Source of the DNA: Streptomyces hyaluromycini
GTDB lineage: Bacteria > Actinomycetota > Actinomycetes > Streptomycetales > Streptomycetaceae
Length of the DNA stretch: 64,000 nucleotides
Direction of reading: 5' to 3'
Assembly (NCBI RefSeq): GCF_002217755.1
Contig: NZ_BCFL01000028.1
Coordinates: 150,063-214,062 of the forward strand
The notes below the pieces were generated by a model that saw only the letters and a program-made list of their open reading frames with translations, had not been told where the DNA came from and searched no databases. Both the position numbers and the translations under genes were made by a program. Below, one piece after another: positions 6,796 through 16,111 of this stretch; position 1 is the first letter of the stretch, and every line of letters begins with the position of its first letter.

Positions 6796-8376
6796 ATGTC
6801 CCTTTCGCTCCCCGGCCGCCGCAGCGTGCTGCGCGGCTCGCTCGCCGCGTCGGCGGCCCTGACCCTGCCCACGGCCCTCGGTTCGGCACCGGCGTTCGCG
6901 CTGTCCGGGCGCCCCCGCGCGGAGTGGGGCGTGCAGGCGGGTGACGTGACCGCCGACTCCGGCCTGGTGTGGGTCCGTTCGGACCGGCCGGCCCGGATGA
7001 TCGTGGAAACCTCGGCCACCGAGTCGTTCCGCAACGCCCGCAGCTGGCGCGGCCCGCTGCTCGGCGCGGACAGCGACTTCACCGGCACCACGCGGCTGCA
7101 CGGGCTGCCGTCCGGCGAGCAGATCCACTACCGGGTGCTGCTCGCCGACCCCGACGATCCGCGCCGCACCGGCGAGCCGGTCACCGGCACCTTCCGTACG
7201 GCGTCCGCCCGCCGGCGCCAGGGCGTGAAGTTCGTGTGGTCCGGCGACCTGGCCGGGCAGGGCTGGGGCATCAACGAGTCCATCGGCGGCTACCGCATCT
7301 TCGACGCGATGGCGAAGCTGGACCCGGACTTCTTCTTGTGCAGCGGTGACAACATCTACGCCGACGGCGTGATCTCGGCGACCCAGGCGCTGCCCGACGG
7401 CAGCCTGTACCGCAATGTCACCTCCGAGGCGAAGTCGCATGTCGCGGTCACGCTGGACGACTTCCGGGGCAACTTCCGCTACAACCTGCTCGACCAGGCG
7501 CTGCGCCGGTTCAACGCCCAGGTGCCGAACGTCATCCAGTGGGACGACCACGAGGTCCGCAACAACTGGTACCCGGGCGAGGTCATCGGCACCGGTACCG
7601 CCTACCCGGCCGGCACCAGGCTGGACGACATGGCGCTGCGCTCCCGGCAGGCGTTCTCCGAGTACTTCCCGATCTCCACGATCAGCGGCCGGCCGGACGG
7701 CCGGATCTACCGCGTCCACCACCACGGCCCGCTCCTGGACGTGTTCGTCCTCGACATGCGGACCTACCGCAACGCCAACTCTCCCGACGACCAGACGACC
7801 GACCCGCAGGGCATCCTCGGCGCCGAGCAGCTGAAGTGGCTCAAGCACGAGCTGTCCCGGTCGCGTGCGCTGTGGAAGGTGATCGCCGCGGACATGCCGC
7901 TCGGGCTGGTCGTCCCCGACCCGGTCGAGGGCAAGGCGAACTTCGAGGCCGTGGCCCAGGGCGACCCGGGCGCGCCGCTCGGCCGTGAGCTGCAGATCGC
8001 GGAGCTGCTGCGGTACATCAAGCACCGGAAGATCACCGGCACCGTCTGGCTGACGGCCGACGTCCACCACACCTCGGCCCAGCACTACGACCCGTCGCGG
8101 GCCGCGTTCAAGGACTTCGCGCCGTTCTGGGAGTTCGTCTCCGGCCCGCTCAACGCCGGTGCCTTCCCGGCGAACGCGCTGGACGGCACGTTCGGCCCCG
8201 ACCGGGTGTTCGTCAAGGCGCCGACCGCCTCGAACGTGTCACCCGCGGAGGGTTACCAGTTCTTCGGCGAGGTCGACATCGACGGCGACAGCGGCGAACT
8301 GACGGTGCGTCTGCGCGAGTACGACGGCACCGTGCTGTTCACGCAGACCCTGCAGCCGGGCCGGGTCGGCCAGTAA
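6796..8376 (+). CDS. phoD: PhoD-type alkaline phosphatase, Tat-secreted
   Basis: A 526-residue protein starting at ATG 6796 behind a GGAGG site (6784-6788). The N terminus carries a twin-arginine signal (GRRSVLRGS, a hydrophobic stretch, then APAFA), indicating folded export by Tat. An Fn3-like PhoD N-terminal domain covers about residues 38-135. The metallophosphoesterase domain shows SGDNIYADG, WDDHEVRNNW and DVHHTSAQHY, which supply metal ligands. PhoD enzymes hydrolyse phosphomono- and diesters outside the cell with Fe/Ca cofactors to scavenge phosphate. The upstream PHO-like box fits phosphate-starvation control. A strong terminator follows. Confidence 0.95.
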   Translation: MSLSLPGRRSVLRGSLAASAALTLPTALGSAPAFALSGRPRAEWGVQAGDVTADSGLVWVRSDRPARMIVETSATESFRNARSWRGPLLGADSDFTGTTRLHGLPSGEQIHYRVLLADPDDPRRTGEPVTGTFRTASARRRQGVKFVWSGDLAGQGWGINESIGGYRIFDAMAKLDPDFFLCSGDNIYADGVISATQALPDGSLYRNVTSEAKSHVAVTLDDFRGNFRYNLLDQALRRFNAQVPNVIQWDDHEVRNNWYPGEVIGTGTAYPAGTRLDDMALRSRQAFSEYFPISTISGRPDGRIYRVHHHGPLLDVFVLDMRTYRNANSPDDQTTDPQGILGAEQLKWLKHELSRSRALWKVIAADMPLGLVVPDPVEGKANFEAVAQGDPGAPLGRELQIAELLRYIKHRKITGTVWLTADVHHTSAQHYDPSRAAFKDFAPFWEFVSGPLNAGAFPANALDGTFGPDRVFVKAPTASNVSPAEGYQFFGEVDIDGDSGELTVRLREYDGTVLFTQTLQPGRVGQ

Positions 8377-8393
8377 CTCCCGTACGCTTTTCA

Positions 8394-8434
8394 CAGGGCC
8401 GCGCACCGGCGTCATCCCCCGGTGCGCGGCCCTG
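8394..8434 (+). terminator. Terminator after phoD
   Basis: CAGGGCCGCGCACCGG (8394-8409) pairs perfectly with CCGGTGCGCGGCCCTG (8419-8434) around a 9-base loop. This 16-bp GC-rich stem, 18 bp after the phoD stop, is among the strongest hairpins in the window. Confidence 0.85.
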
Positions 8435-8538
8435 TCGCAGCTCCCGGCGCGGGTTCTTCCGCATCCTCGAACTCACCCTCCCGCAGCGCGTTTTCGCAGG
8501 TCAGGCCGATTGTCAGTGGCCGCCTCTACGGTTTTCCC

Positions 8539-9969
8539 ATGACGCGATCCTCACAGGCCGTGGCCTATCGCCAACCCTCCGTGCTGCGCTCCGCCGCCGA
8601 CGGCCGCCATCTCGGTCTGGAGACCTCCCGAGGGGCGACGCCCACCGGGGTCGAGGACCATCCGCGGTTCTTCGCGGGCTTTCTGACCTCGCCTCAGGTG
8701 GCCGCGGCCGGGCTGCTCGCGGTGGCCGACGTGGCGGCCGCGCGGTACTACCAGCCGCAGCTGCGCGCCTCGCTGGACCCGGTGGTGACGGGCAACGGCG
8801 ACCGGCTGCGCTTCGAGTCCTTCTCCGGCTGCGGCGGGGTGTACGCCAGGCTGGACGTCCTCGGCCCGGGACTGGACGGCGGCGAGGTGGGCCACGGCAC
8901 GACGAACGTCGACGTCAACAACGCGCTGCGGGAGGCCCTTTCCCGGCTCGGCTCGGACGACCCGCTCCATCTGCGGGTCGGTCCCGAGGAGTTGGCGGTC
9001 ACCACGCTGGACGGCCCGGTGGTGGAGAAGAAGGTCCCGCTCCCGGACCGCTGGCTGCGCGGCTTCGTCGAGGCACAGGTCATAGCGGCCGGGTTCGAGC
9101 TGCGGGCCGAGCTCCCGGCGGACGAGGCAGTGCGGTTCCTGCGCTCGCTCCCCCGCGGCGGCACCGCGCGCCGGGGCTCGGCGGGTCCCTGCTGGGTGGT
9201 GCCGGCGGGCCGGGGGCTGCGGCCGACGACCCGTCCGGTGCCGGGCGCGGCGTGCCTGCCGGGACCGGAGCGGCTGGCCGCGCTGCAGCGGGTGCTGCGC
9301 CATGCGACGGCCCTGCGCGTCTACGGCCCGCAGGGCGCGCTCGCCGCCTCCGGTACGGCCGCGGCCTGGGAGGTGGTGCTGCCCGGCATGCGGCTCACGC
9401 TGACCCTGTCGCCGGACCCGGCCCGGGGGTTCTCCGGCGAGGGCGGCGTCCTGGACGCGCTGGCCACCGACGAGGCCGCCGAGGACGCGGAGCTGATCGC
9501 GGTCCTGCTGGCCTGGGAGCCCCGCGTCGACGTTGCCGACCTGGCCGCCTCCGCCGGGCTCACCCCGGAGCGGGTCCGCGCGGCCCTGATCCGCCTCGGC
9601 ACCTCGGGACGCGTCGGCTACGACACGGCGGAGGCCGCCTACTTCCATCGCGAACTGCCGTACGACGCGGGGCGCGTGGAGCGGCACAACCCCCGGCTGC
9701 GGTCGGCCCGGGCGCTGGTGGCCGCGGGCGCGGTGGCCCTGGACGGCGAGCTGGGCACGGTGACGGCCGAGGACGGTCATGTGCACCGGATACGGGATGC
9801 GGCGGGGGTGCTGAGCTGCAGTTGTCTGTGGTGGGCGAAGTACCGGGGCGGGCGCGGGCCGTGCAAGCACGCGCTGGCGGTGCGGATGGTGCGGCGGGGG
9901 GCCGCGGTGGAGCACGAGATGAATCAGGACCTGGCACAGGACATGGCGGAGATCGGCGGGGGTGCGTGA
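8539..9969 (+). CDS. SWIM zinc-finger family protein
   Basis: A 476-residue protein starting at ATG 8539. Near the C terminus, residues about 430-455 read CSCLWWAKYRGGRGPCKHALAV, the CxC...CxH zinc-binding SWIM motif implicated in DNA- or protein-binding. The preceding 400 residues have no signature I recognise, apart from a helix-turn-helix-like segment near residues 335-360 (VADLAASAGLTPERVRAALI). Its stop overlaps the start of the DUF6493 gene (TGATG), so the two are translationally coupled and probably act together. Function is unknown. Confidence 0.85.
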   Translation: MTRSSQAVAYRQPSVLRSAADGRHLGLETSRGATPTGVEDHPRFFAGFLTSPQVAAAGLLAVADVAAARYYQPQLRASLDPVVTGNGDRLRFESFSGCGGVYARLDVLGPGLDGGEVGHGTTNVDVNNALREALSRLGSDDPLHLRVGPEELAVTTLDGPVVEKKVPLPDRWLRGFVEAQVIAAGFELRAELPADEAVRFLRSLPRGGTARRGSAGPCWVVPAGRGLRPTTRPVPGAACLPGPERLAALQRVLRHATALRVYGPQGALAASGTAAAWEVVLPGMRLTLTLSPDPARGFSGEGGVLDALATDEAAEDAELIAVLLAWEPRVDVADLAASAGLTPERVRAALIRLGTSGRVGYDTAEAAYFHRELPYDAGRVERHNPRLRSARALVAAGAVALDGELGTVTAEDGHVHRIRDAAGVLSCSCLWWAKYRGGRGPCKHALAVRMVRRGAAVEHEMNQDLAQDMAEIGGGA

Positions 9970-12650
9970 TGAGCGCGGTGCTGGAGGCGGTACGGGCGGG
10001 GCGCGTCGGGGAGACGGCCCTCCTGGTGACGAAGTTGACGGATGCCGAACGACGCGCGCTGCTGCCCGGGCTGCAGGCCCTGCGCAAGGAGCTGCGGGCC
10101 GCGCCTTGGGAGACCCGGTCCGAGCGCAGCTATCCGGCGCTCCAGGTGGCCGGGGCGATGTGCCACTCGGGAGCCGCGGCGGCCGCGACCTGGATCGCCG
10201 GGGCCGACATGCGCTGGCGGCAGGCGCCGGCGGACATGCTGCTGAAGGTGTTGGCGGACCGGGACACCGGCTGGCAGGCCGATGTGGCCCGCCGGCTGGC
10301 CGCGCGGCCGGTCTCCGCGGACGTGCCGTTCCTGCTGATGGCGGGACTGGTACGCCGCTCGGGATGCGAGGTGCCGGTGACGGACGCCTATGTGGTCGGC
10401 TGGGTCCGCCACATAGGCCGCACCTGGGGGCGTGTCCCCCTCGTCGACCGGCTGCGCGCCGAGCCGGACCTCGCGCCGCTGGTGAACGGCCTGTTCGAGC
10501 TCTCCGATCTCGGCGAGGTCCGCTGGCTGTTCGGCGAGGGGCCCGGTTCCTGGCAGAACGCCCTCGCGGAGCTGACCGGCGCGGGCGTGCTGGAGCGCAA
10601 GGCCGTGGTCGACGCCTGTGTGGCCCGTCTGCTGCGCGGCGGCGGCCCGACCGACCACCGGGTCTTCCTGCCGCTGCTGGGCCTGCTCGCCCTCACCCGG
10701 GAGGAGGTGCGCGAGCGGGTCGCCGACTGGACGGCCCTGGCCCGGGACGCCGCCTCCCCGGTGGCCGCGCACGCCCAGTCGGTCCTCGCCGCCCTCGCCC
10801 TCGACGGCGACCTCACCCCGCGGCAGCTCGCCGAGGCCTCCGAAGGGCTGCTGTTCCGCGCCGAGAAGAAGCTGGTGCGCGCCCAGCTGGTGCTGCTCGG
10901 CAAGGTGCTCGCGCGCGACGCGACCGCGGCGGCGGAGCTGCTGCCGGCCGTGGCCCAGGCGTTCGGGCACGAGGACACCCAGATGCAGGAGCGGGCGCTG
11001 AAGCTGGTGGAGCGGCATGCGGCGCGGCTCGACGGCGAACCTGCGGTTCGGTCCGAAGTCACCGTCGCGGCCGAGCAGTTGAGCCCGGCCCTGCGTGTTC
11101 GGGCGGCCGCTGTCCTGGGCATCGCGCCCGGGGCGGAGCCCGAGGCGTACGAGGAGGTGCTGCCGCTGCCCCCGGAGCCGCTCCGGCTCACGGCCCCGCC
11201 GGATTCGGCCGTGGAACTCGCCGAGGAGGTCTCGGCCCTGCTGGCGGCCGACGGGGACGGGGACGTGGCCGCGTTCGAGCGGGCGCTGGACGGTCTGGCC
11301 CGGCACGCCCACCGCGACCAGGACGCGCTGCGGGAGGCGCTCGAACCGGTGGCGGCCACCCGCTGGTGGCGGCAGCCCGAGTGGCACGGCCGACGGGACG
11401 CCGAGGAGCACTTCGCCCATACCCGACGCGGCCTCCTCGGCCCCGAGGGCGGCCTCGAACTGATCCTGGCGACGCTGTACGGGGCCGTGAGCACGGCCAC
11501 CCTGCTCGCCGGGCTGCAGCACGGTCCGGCCGACCACGAGTGCGCGCGCCACGGGTTCTCCCGGGTCCTCGACGTCCGGCTGCGTGAACTGGCCTACCGG
11601 ATCCGGACGGACCCGCAGCCGCTGCTGCTGGCCACGCCGTCGTGGAGCACCGGACTCCTGGAGCCGGGCGAGCTCGTCGACCGGCTCGACACCTGCCGTC
11701 GCCTCGGCGCCCGGGTGGGCGAGGCCGACTTCGCCCAGGCCCTCCTGCGGGTCCGGCGCGAGGACCGTACGGCGGCCCTGGCCGCCGCCGGGCGCGCGAG
11801 CGGCCTCGGCACGCCGGAAGGCGAGCGGCTGGCGCGCTGGCTGTCCGCCGGGGAGCCCGCCCTGCCCGGCTCCGGCCTTCGGACATCGGGTCCGCGCATC
11901 CTGATCGAGTCCGGCGAGGTCCGGGAACTCCAGACGGACTTCCCCGAGGCGTTCCGGCGGCTGGGCCGGCCGTTCACGGCGTCCGACGCGGTCCGGTACT
12001 GCTACCACTGGGGCCAGGAGAACCACCGGCACTGGCTGGCCACGCTCCCGGAGCTGCGCGAACTCGTCGCCGTACGGCTGGTGCACGACGTCTCCGAGGC
12101 CGCCCTGGACGATGAGAGGGGCGGGGCCGCCGCCCTTCCGCTGCTCGCCGAGTCCGGCGGGGTCGCGGGCGAGAGCACGCACCTGTGCGTGGCGTACGGG
12201 CTGGGCGCCCGGCATCCGGAGGACCGGCTGGCCGCGGTGGACGCGCTGCTGGTGCTCGCCGGGCGCGGACAGCTCGACACGGAGCGGCTGGGTGCCGACC
12301 TCGGCTGGCTGGTCCGGCTCGGTGCGGTGAAGCCGCTGCGGCTGGCGGAGTCGGCCCGGACGGCGGCGGCCACGGGGGCCAACACCACGATATGGGAGAT
12401 GCTCCGGCACACCCTGCCCGTACTGCTCGCGGACCTCGCGACTGGGGGGACCGCGGGTGCCGCGGGTGCCGCGGGCGCGACCCGTGGGCTCGGGGAGCTG
12501 CTCTCGATCGCCGCGGACTGTGCCGAGCGGTCCGGGGCCCGTGGCGAGCTGCCTCATCTCTCGGGGACGGCTGCCCGGCCCGGTTCGGCGCGGCTGGTGG
12601 TCCAGGCCCGTCGGCTGCGGGACGCACTGGGCGTGGCGGCGGCCGCCTGA
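9969..12650 (+). CDS. DUF6493-type large helical-repeat protein
   Basis: An 893-residue protein starting at ATG 9969, overlapping the previous stop by one base. The sequence is almost wholly alpha-helical, rich in Leu, Ala, Arg and Glu, with repeating amphipathic helices reminiscent of HEAT/ARM solenoids (for example residues about 195-370). It has no signal peptide, membrane segment or catalytic motif. From memory, proteins of this size and position next to a SWIM protein carry DUF6493; the name rests on context and general resemblance. A low-complexity GTAGAAGAAGATRGL stretch lies near the C terminus. A scaffold role for the SWIM protein is an inference. Confidence 0.75.
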   Translation: MSAVLEAVRAGRVGETALLVTKLTDAERRALLPGLQALRKELRAAPWETRSERSYPALQVAGAMCHSGAAAAATWIAGADMRWRQAPADMLLKVLADRDTGWQADVARRLAARPVSADVPFLLMAGLVRRSGCEVPVTDAYVVGWVRHIGRTWGRVPLVDRLRAEPDLAPLVNGLFELSDLGEVRWLFGEGPGSWQNALAELTGAGVLERKAVVDACVARLLRGGGPTDHRVFLPLLGLLALTREEVRERVADWTALARDAASPVAAHAQSVLAALALDGDLTPRQLAEASEGLLFRAEKKLVRAQLVLLGKVLARDATAAAELLPAVAQAFGHEDTQMQERALKLVERHAARLDGEPAVRSEVTVAAEQLSPALRVRAAAVLGIAPGAEPEAYEEVLPLPPEPLRLTAPPDSAVELAEEVSALLAADGDGDVAAFERALDGLARHAHRDQDALREALEPVAATRWWRQPEWHGRRDAEEHFAHTRRGLLGPEGGLELILATLYGAVSTATLLAGLQHGPADHECARHGFSRVLDVRLRELAYRIRTDPQPLLLATPSWSTGLLEPGELVDRLDTCRRLGARVGEADFAQALLRVRREDRTAALAAAGRASGLGTPEGERLARWLSAGEPALPGSGLRTSGPRILIESGEVRELQTDFPEAFRRLGRPFTASDAVRYCYHWGQENHRHWLATLPELRELVAVRLVHDVSEAALDDERGGAAALPLLAESGGVAGESTHLCVAYGLGARHPEDRLAAVDALLVLAGRGQLDTERLGADLGWLVRLGAVKPLRLAESARTAAATGANTTIWEMLRHTLPVLLADLATGGTAGAAGAAGATRGLGELLSIAADCAERSGARGELPHLSGTAARPGSARLVVQARRLRDALGVAAAA

Positions 12651-12782
12651 GAGGGGAAGGAATCGGTCATTTCTCAGACCTCGACAACCGGACAAACAGC
12701 CACGAAAAGAACGTAAGCATGCTTTACCCATCGGTCACAGAGCGTTTGTGATCACGCAACACCGTTGCTTCACAGTGGCTGC

Positions 12783-14234
12783 ATGAATCGAGACATGTCT
12801 GATGTGACACGCGCACGGGACGGACGCCCCGTGCACCACTGGCGACGGGACCTCGTCGAACTCGCCGCCCTGTTCACGGCCGTCGCGGTGGCGGAGGCGG
12901 TGGCCAACCTGATCGGGCACGGGCCCGACGGTCCGGCGCTGCTGGTGATCTCGGCGCTGGTGCTGGCGGCCACGGCGGGCTTCCACGTCTGGTGGGCGAG
13001 GCGCCCAGGTCACGCACCGCCGGTGACCGATACCGATACCGGCACCCGGCCGGCCGTCACCGAGACACGGCAGGCCGGGACCGGCGCGGACACCTCGGGG
13101 GCCGGGGACCGGGCGAGCACGCTGTGGCGGCTGCGGACGACGGTGCGGGACGAGCCCGGTTCGCTGGCGGCGCTGTGCAGCGCGCTCGCCGGGCACCGCG
13201 TGGACATCCTGAGCCTGCAGACGCATCCGCTGGGCGACGGCACGGTGGACGAGTTCCTGCTGCGGGCCCCCGGCGAGCTGATCGCCGGCGAGATCACGCG
13301 GGCGGTCGCGCTGGCCGGGGGCACGGACACCTGGATCGAGCGGGCCGACGCCCATGATCTGGTGGACGCCCCGACCCGGGTCCTGGGCCTGGCCACCCGC
13401 ACCGCGCTGGACGCGGCGGAACTTCCGCTGGCCCTCCGGCAGTTGTTGGGGAGGTGCACGATCCGCTCGCTCCCCGCCCACCCGGTCGGCGGGGCCCGGA
13501 GCCCCGAGACGGTTCCCGTCGAGGGTGCGCTGGAGGACACCGTGATGCGGCTGCGTGCGCCGGAGGGGGGAGTGATCACCGTGGAGCGGCCGTATCTCCC
13601 GTTCACGCCGACGGAGTTCGCGCGGGCGCGGGCATTGGTGGAACTGGACGCCCGGCTCGGACCGCGCATCCCGCGCAGCCAGGACGTGATCGCGTTGCCC
13701 GCGGGCGACGCGATCACCGTGCGCCGGGCCGACACCGGTGACCTGGAAGCGGCGAAGGCGATGCACGAGCGCTGCTCGCCGCGGACCCTCGGGCTGCGCT
13801 ACCACGGCCCGGTCGGGGACGCGGACCGGTACCTGAACCACCTGCTCAGCCCGCGCTTCGGCCGCACGCTGGCCGTGCAGACCGCGTCGGGCCGGATCGT
13901 CGGTCTCGGGCATCTGCTGTGGGACGGGGACGAGACGGAGGTGGCGCTGCTCGTGGAGGACGCCTGGCAGCGGCGCGGCATCGGCGGCGAACTGCTGACC
14001 CGGCTGGTGGGGATGGCCGTGGAGGCGGGCTGCGAGAGCGTGTACGCGGTGACGCAGGCGTCCAACACGGGGATGGTGGCGGCGATGCGGGCGCTGGGGC
14101 TGCCGTTGGATTATCAGATCGAGGAGGGGACGCTGGTCATCACGGCCCGGCTGGCGGCGGAGCCGGGGGACGCCGTGACTGCCGCGGGGTGGCTTTCGAG
14201 TGCGGGCGAGTCGGGGAGGGCCGAAGCGCCGTAG
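12783..14234 (+). CDS. Membrane-anchored ACT-domain GNAT acetyltransferase
   Basis: A 483-residue protein. Residues about 20-60 form two hydrophobic helices (ELAALFTAVAVAEAVANLIG and ALLVISALVLAATAGF). Residues about 112-185 are an ACT-like domain (LRTTVRDEPGSLAALCSALAGHRVDILSL begins it), which usually binds amino acids. Residues about 310-460 are a GNAT domain with an acetyl-CoA loop in EDAWQRRGIGGELLTRL. Combining amino-acid sensing with acetylation suggests a regulated lysine acetyltransferase, but this is inferred from the domains. ATG 12783 was chosen; ATG 12795 is possible. The ribosome site is weak. The gene is monocistronic. Confidence 0.8.
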   Translation: MNRDMSDVTRARDGRPVHHWRRDLVELAALFTAVAVAEAVANLIGHGPDGPALLVISALVLAATAGFHVWWARRPGHAPPVTDTDTGTRPAVTETRQAGTGADTSGAGDRASTLWRLRTTVRDEPGSLAALCSALAGHRVDILSLQTHPLGDGTVDEFLLRAPGELIAGEITRAVALAGGTDTWIERADAHDLVDAPTRVLGLATRTALDAAELPLALRQLLGRCTIRSLPAHPVGGARSPETVPVEGALEDTVMRLRAPEGGVITVERPYLPFTPTEFARARALVELDARLGPRIPRSQDVIALPAGDAITVRRADTGDLEAAKAMHERCSPRTLGLRYHGPVGDADRYLNHLLSPRFGRTLAVQTASGRIVGLGHLLWDGDETEVALLVEDAWQRRGIGGELLTRLVGMAVEAGCESVYAVTQASNTGMVAAMRALGLPLDYQIEEGTLVITARLAAEPGDAVTAAGWLSSAGESGRAEAP

Positions 14235-14265
14235 TACTCACGGCCGTCCGGCGAGTGCGGGTGCG

Positions 14266-14342
14266 TGGGGGCTGGTCGCGCCCGCGCGGCGGGGCCGCAC
14301 ATGAATACAGCCCCGCGCCCCTTACGGGGCGCTACCGCTGAC
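14266..14342. repeat. Copy 1 of a dispersed intergenic element with terminator hairpin
   Basis: It contains GGGGGCTGGTCGCGC and, after an insertion-like segment, CAGCCCCGCGCCCC-TTAC-GGGGCGC. The hairpin GCGCCCC/GGGGCGC is at 14315-14332. Similar sequence occurs at 23316-23360 and 50173-50218, always just after a stop codon. Here it separates the convergent ACT-GNAT and C-S lyase genes and probably terminates both. Confidence 0.6.
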
Positions 14343-14348
14343 GGGGTG

Positions 14349-15527
14349 CTACAGCACCCCCAGTGCCCGGTCCAGGTCCGCCCACAGATCGTCCACGTCC
14401 TCCAGGCCCACCGACAGCCGCAGCAGTCGGTCGCTCACTCCGGCTCTGCGGCGGTCTCCCTCGTCGACGACTCGGTGGCTGATGGACGCCGGGTGCTGGA
14501 TGAGGGTGTCGACGCTGCCGAGGCTGACGGCGGGGGTGATCAGGCGTACCCGGGAGACGACCTCGTGCGGGTCGTCGTACGCCTCGAAGGCGATCATCGC
14601 ACCGCCCAGCCGCGGGTAGTGGACGCGGGCGACGCGCGGGTCGGCGGTGAGGCGGTGGGCCAGTTCGGCTGCGGTGGCGGACGCGGCGCGGACCCGGACC
14701 GGGAGTGTGGAGAGGCCGCGCAGCAGCAGGTAGCCGGCGAGCGGGTGCAGGACGCCGCCGGTGGCGAACCGTATCTTCCTCAGCTGCCCGGCGAACTCCT
14801 CGTTGCAGGCGACCACTCCGCCGAGCACGTCTCCGTGGCCGCCGAGGTACTTCGTGGCGCTGTGCAGCACGAGCCGTGCGCCGAGTTCGGCGGGGCGTTG
14901 CAGCACGGGGGTGGCGAAGGTGTTGTCGGCGAGCAGCGGCACCGTGCCGCAGGCGTGGGCGACGGCCCGCAGGTCGAGTTCGGCGAGGGTCGGGTTGGCC
15001 GGGGACTCGACCAGCACAAGGCCGGTGTCGGGACGCAGCGCGTCGGTGATCCCGGCCGGGTCGGTCCAGGTGACCTCGGTGCCGAGGAGACCGGCGGTGA
15101 GGAGGTGGTCGCTGCAGCCGTACAGGGGCCGTACGGCGACGACATGGCGCAGGCCGGTGGCCGCGCGGGCGAGGAGGACGGCGGACAGGGCGGCCATGCC
15201 GCTGGCGAAGGCGACCGCGGACCCGGTGCCCTCCAGGCGGGCCAGGGCGGTCTCGAAGCGGGCGACCGTCGGGTTGCCCAGGCGTCCGTAGACCGGCGGT
15301 CCCGCCGGGTCCGCGCCGTCGGTGGCGAAGGCGTCGATGCGGGCGGCCTCGGCACGGCTGTCGTACGACGGGTAGGTGGTGGACAGGTCGATCGGCGGGG
15401 CGTGCAGGCCCTGGCGGGCGAGGTCGTCGCGGCCGGCGTGCACGGCCTCGGTGGCCAGGGCGCGCGGTGCGCGGGAGGCGTGGCCGCGGACGGGCGCCGG
15501 GTCGTCGTAGGTGCTCGCTGAGTCCAT
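14349..15527 (-). CDS. PLP-dependent trans-sulfuration family enzyme
   Basis: A 392-residue Cys/Met-metabolism PLP enzyme (cystathionine gamma-synthase/lyase and methionine gamma-lyase superfamily). Characteristic segments are PPVYGRLGNPTVARFE near residue 77, AFASGMAALSAV, VESPANPTL, LADNTFATPVLQRP, and the PLP lysine in HSATKYLGGHGD near residue 210; SISHRV lies near the C terminus. The family makes or cleaves C-S bonds, and sequence alone does not separate lyase from synthase here. It is divergent (59-bp spacer) from an Lrp/AsnC regulator, which favours an amino-acid-responsive catabolic lyase. It starts at ATG 15527. Confidence 0.88.
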   Translation of the reverse strand: MDSASTYDDPAPVRGHASRAPRALATEAVHAGRDDLARQGLHAPPIDLSTTYPSYDSRAEAARIDAFATDGADPAGPPVYGRLGNPTVARFETALARLEGTGSAVAFASGMAALSAVLLARAATGLRHVVAVRPLYGCSDHLLTAGLLGTEVTWTDPAGITDALRPDTGLVLVESPANPTLAELDLRAVAHACGTVPLLADNTFATPVLQRPAELGARLVLHSATKYLGGHGDVLGGVVACNEEFAGQLRKIRFATGGVLHPLAGYLLLRGLSTLPVRVRAASATAAELAHRLTADPRVARVHYPRLGGAMIAFEAYDDPHEVVSRVRLITPAVSLGSVDTLIQHPASISHRVVDEGDRRRAGVSDRLLRLSVGLEDVDDLWADLDRALGVL

Positions 15528-15586
15528 GGCCGTAGGGTGAACATCCGACGGAACAGTTGGCGCGAACGCCGTGCTACGTTCGGCCC

Positions 15587-16078
15587 ATGACCGATTCTGT
15601 CGTACTGGATCCGGTCGATCTGCATCTGCTGCGGCTGCTTCAGAACGACGCCCGGACCACCTACCGCGATCTCGCCGCCCAGGTGGGCGTGGCGCCGTCG
15701 ACCTGTCTGGACCGGGTGACCCGGCTGCGCCGCTCCGGGGTGATCCTCGGGCACCGCCTTGAGCTGGATCCGGCCAAGCTCGGGCGCGGTCTGGAGGCGC
15801 TGCTGTCGGTGCAGGTCAGGCCGCACCGGCGGGAGTTGGTGGGACCGTTCGTGGAGCGGATCCGGGCGCTGCCGGAGTCGCGGACGGTGTTCCATCTGAC
15901 CGGTCCTGACGACTACCTGGTGCATGTGGCCGTGGCGGACATGGCGGACCTGCAACGGCTGGTCCTGGACGAGTTCACGGCGCATCGGGAGGTCGCCCGG
16001 GTGGAGACCCGGCTGATATTCCAGCAGTGGGAGTGCGGGCCGCTGCTTCCGCCGGTGTCGTCGGCCCAATCCCCGTGA
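15587..16078 (+). CDS. Lrp/AsnC-family transcriptional regulator
   Basis: A 163-residue protein. Residues about 8-65 are the AsnC helix-turn-helix (DLHLLRLLQNDARTTYRDLA, then VAPSTCLDRVTRLRRSGVI). Residues about 75-150 are an RAM ligand domain containing VFHLTGPDDYLVHVAV. The divergent PLP C-S lyase gene is its likely target, since Lrp regulators typically control adjacent amino-acid genes. TACGTT (15575-15580) lies 6 bp before ATG 15587 with no ribosome site between, so a leaderless transcript is possible. Family assignment is secure. Confidence 0.92.
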   Translation: MTDSVVLDPVDLHLLRLLQNDARTTYRDLAAQVGVAPSTCLDRVTRLRRSGVILGHRLELDPAKLGRGLEALLSVQVRPHRRELVGPFVERIRALPESRTVFHLTGPDDYLVHVAVADMADLQRLVLDEFTAHREVARVETRLIFQQWECGPLLPPVSSAQSP

Positions 16079-16111
16079 CGCGCGGTGGTCCGCCGTACGA
16101 GGATGGACCGC

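Noticed and set aside
9924..12731. 935-codon minus-strand frame opposite the DUF6493 gene
   Set aside because: Gln/Arg/Gly-rich shadow; the plus strand has proper codon bias, a coupled start and a matching neighbour.
12740..12782. CRP-like site near GTGATCAC upstream of the ACT-GNAT gene
   Set aside because: The 8-bp palindrome is too short and the flanks do not fit the GTG-N6-CAC pattern convincingly.
14349..15527. Naming the PLP enzyme as cystathionine gamma-lyase, gamma-synthase or methionine gamma-lyase
   Set aside because: The residues that separate these activities cannot be judged reliably by eye, so only the superfamily is given.
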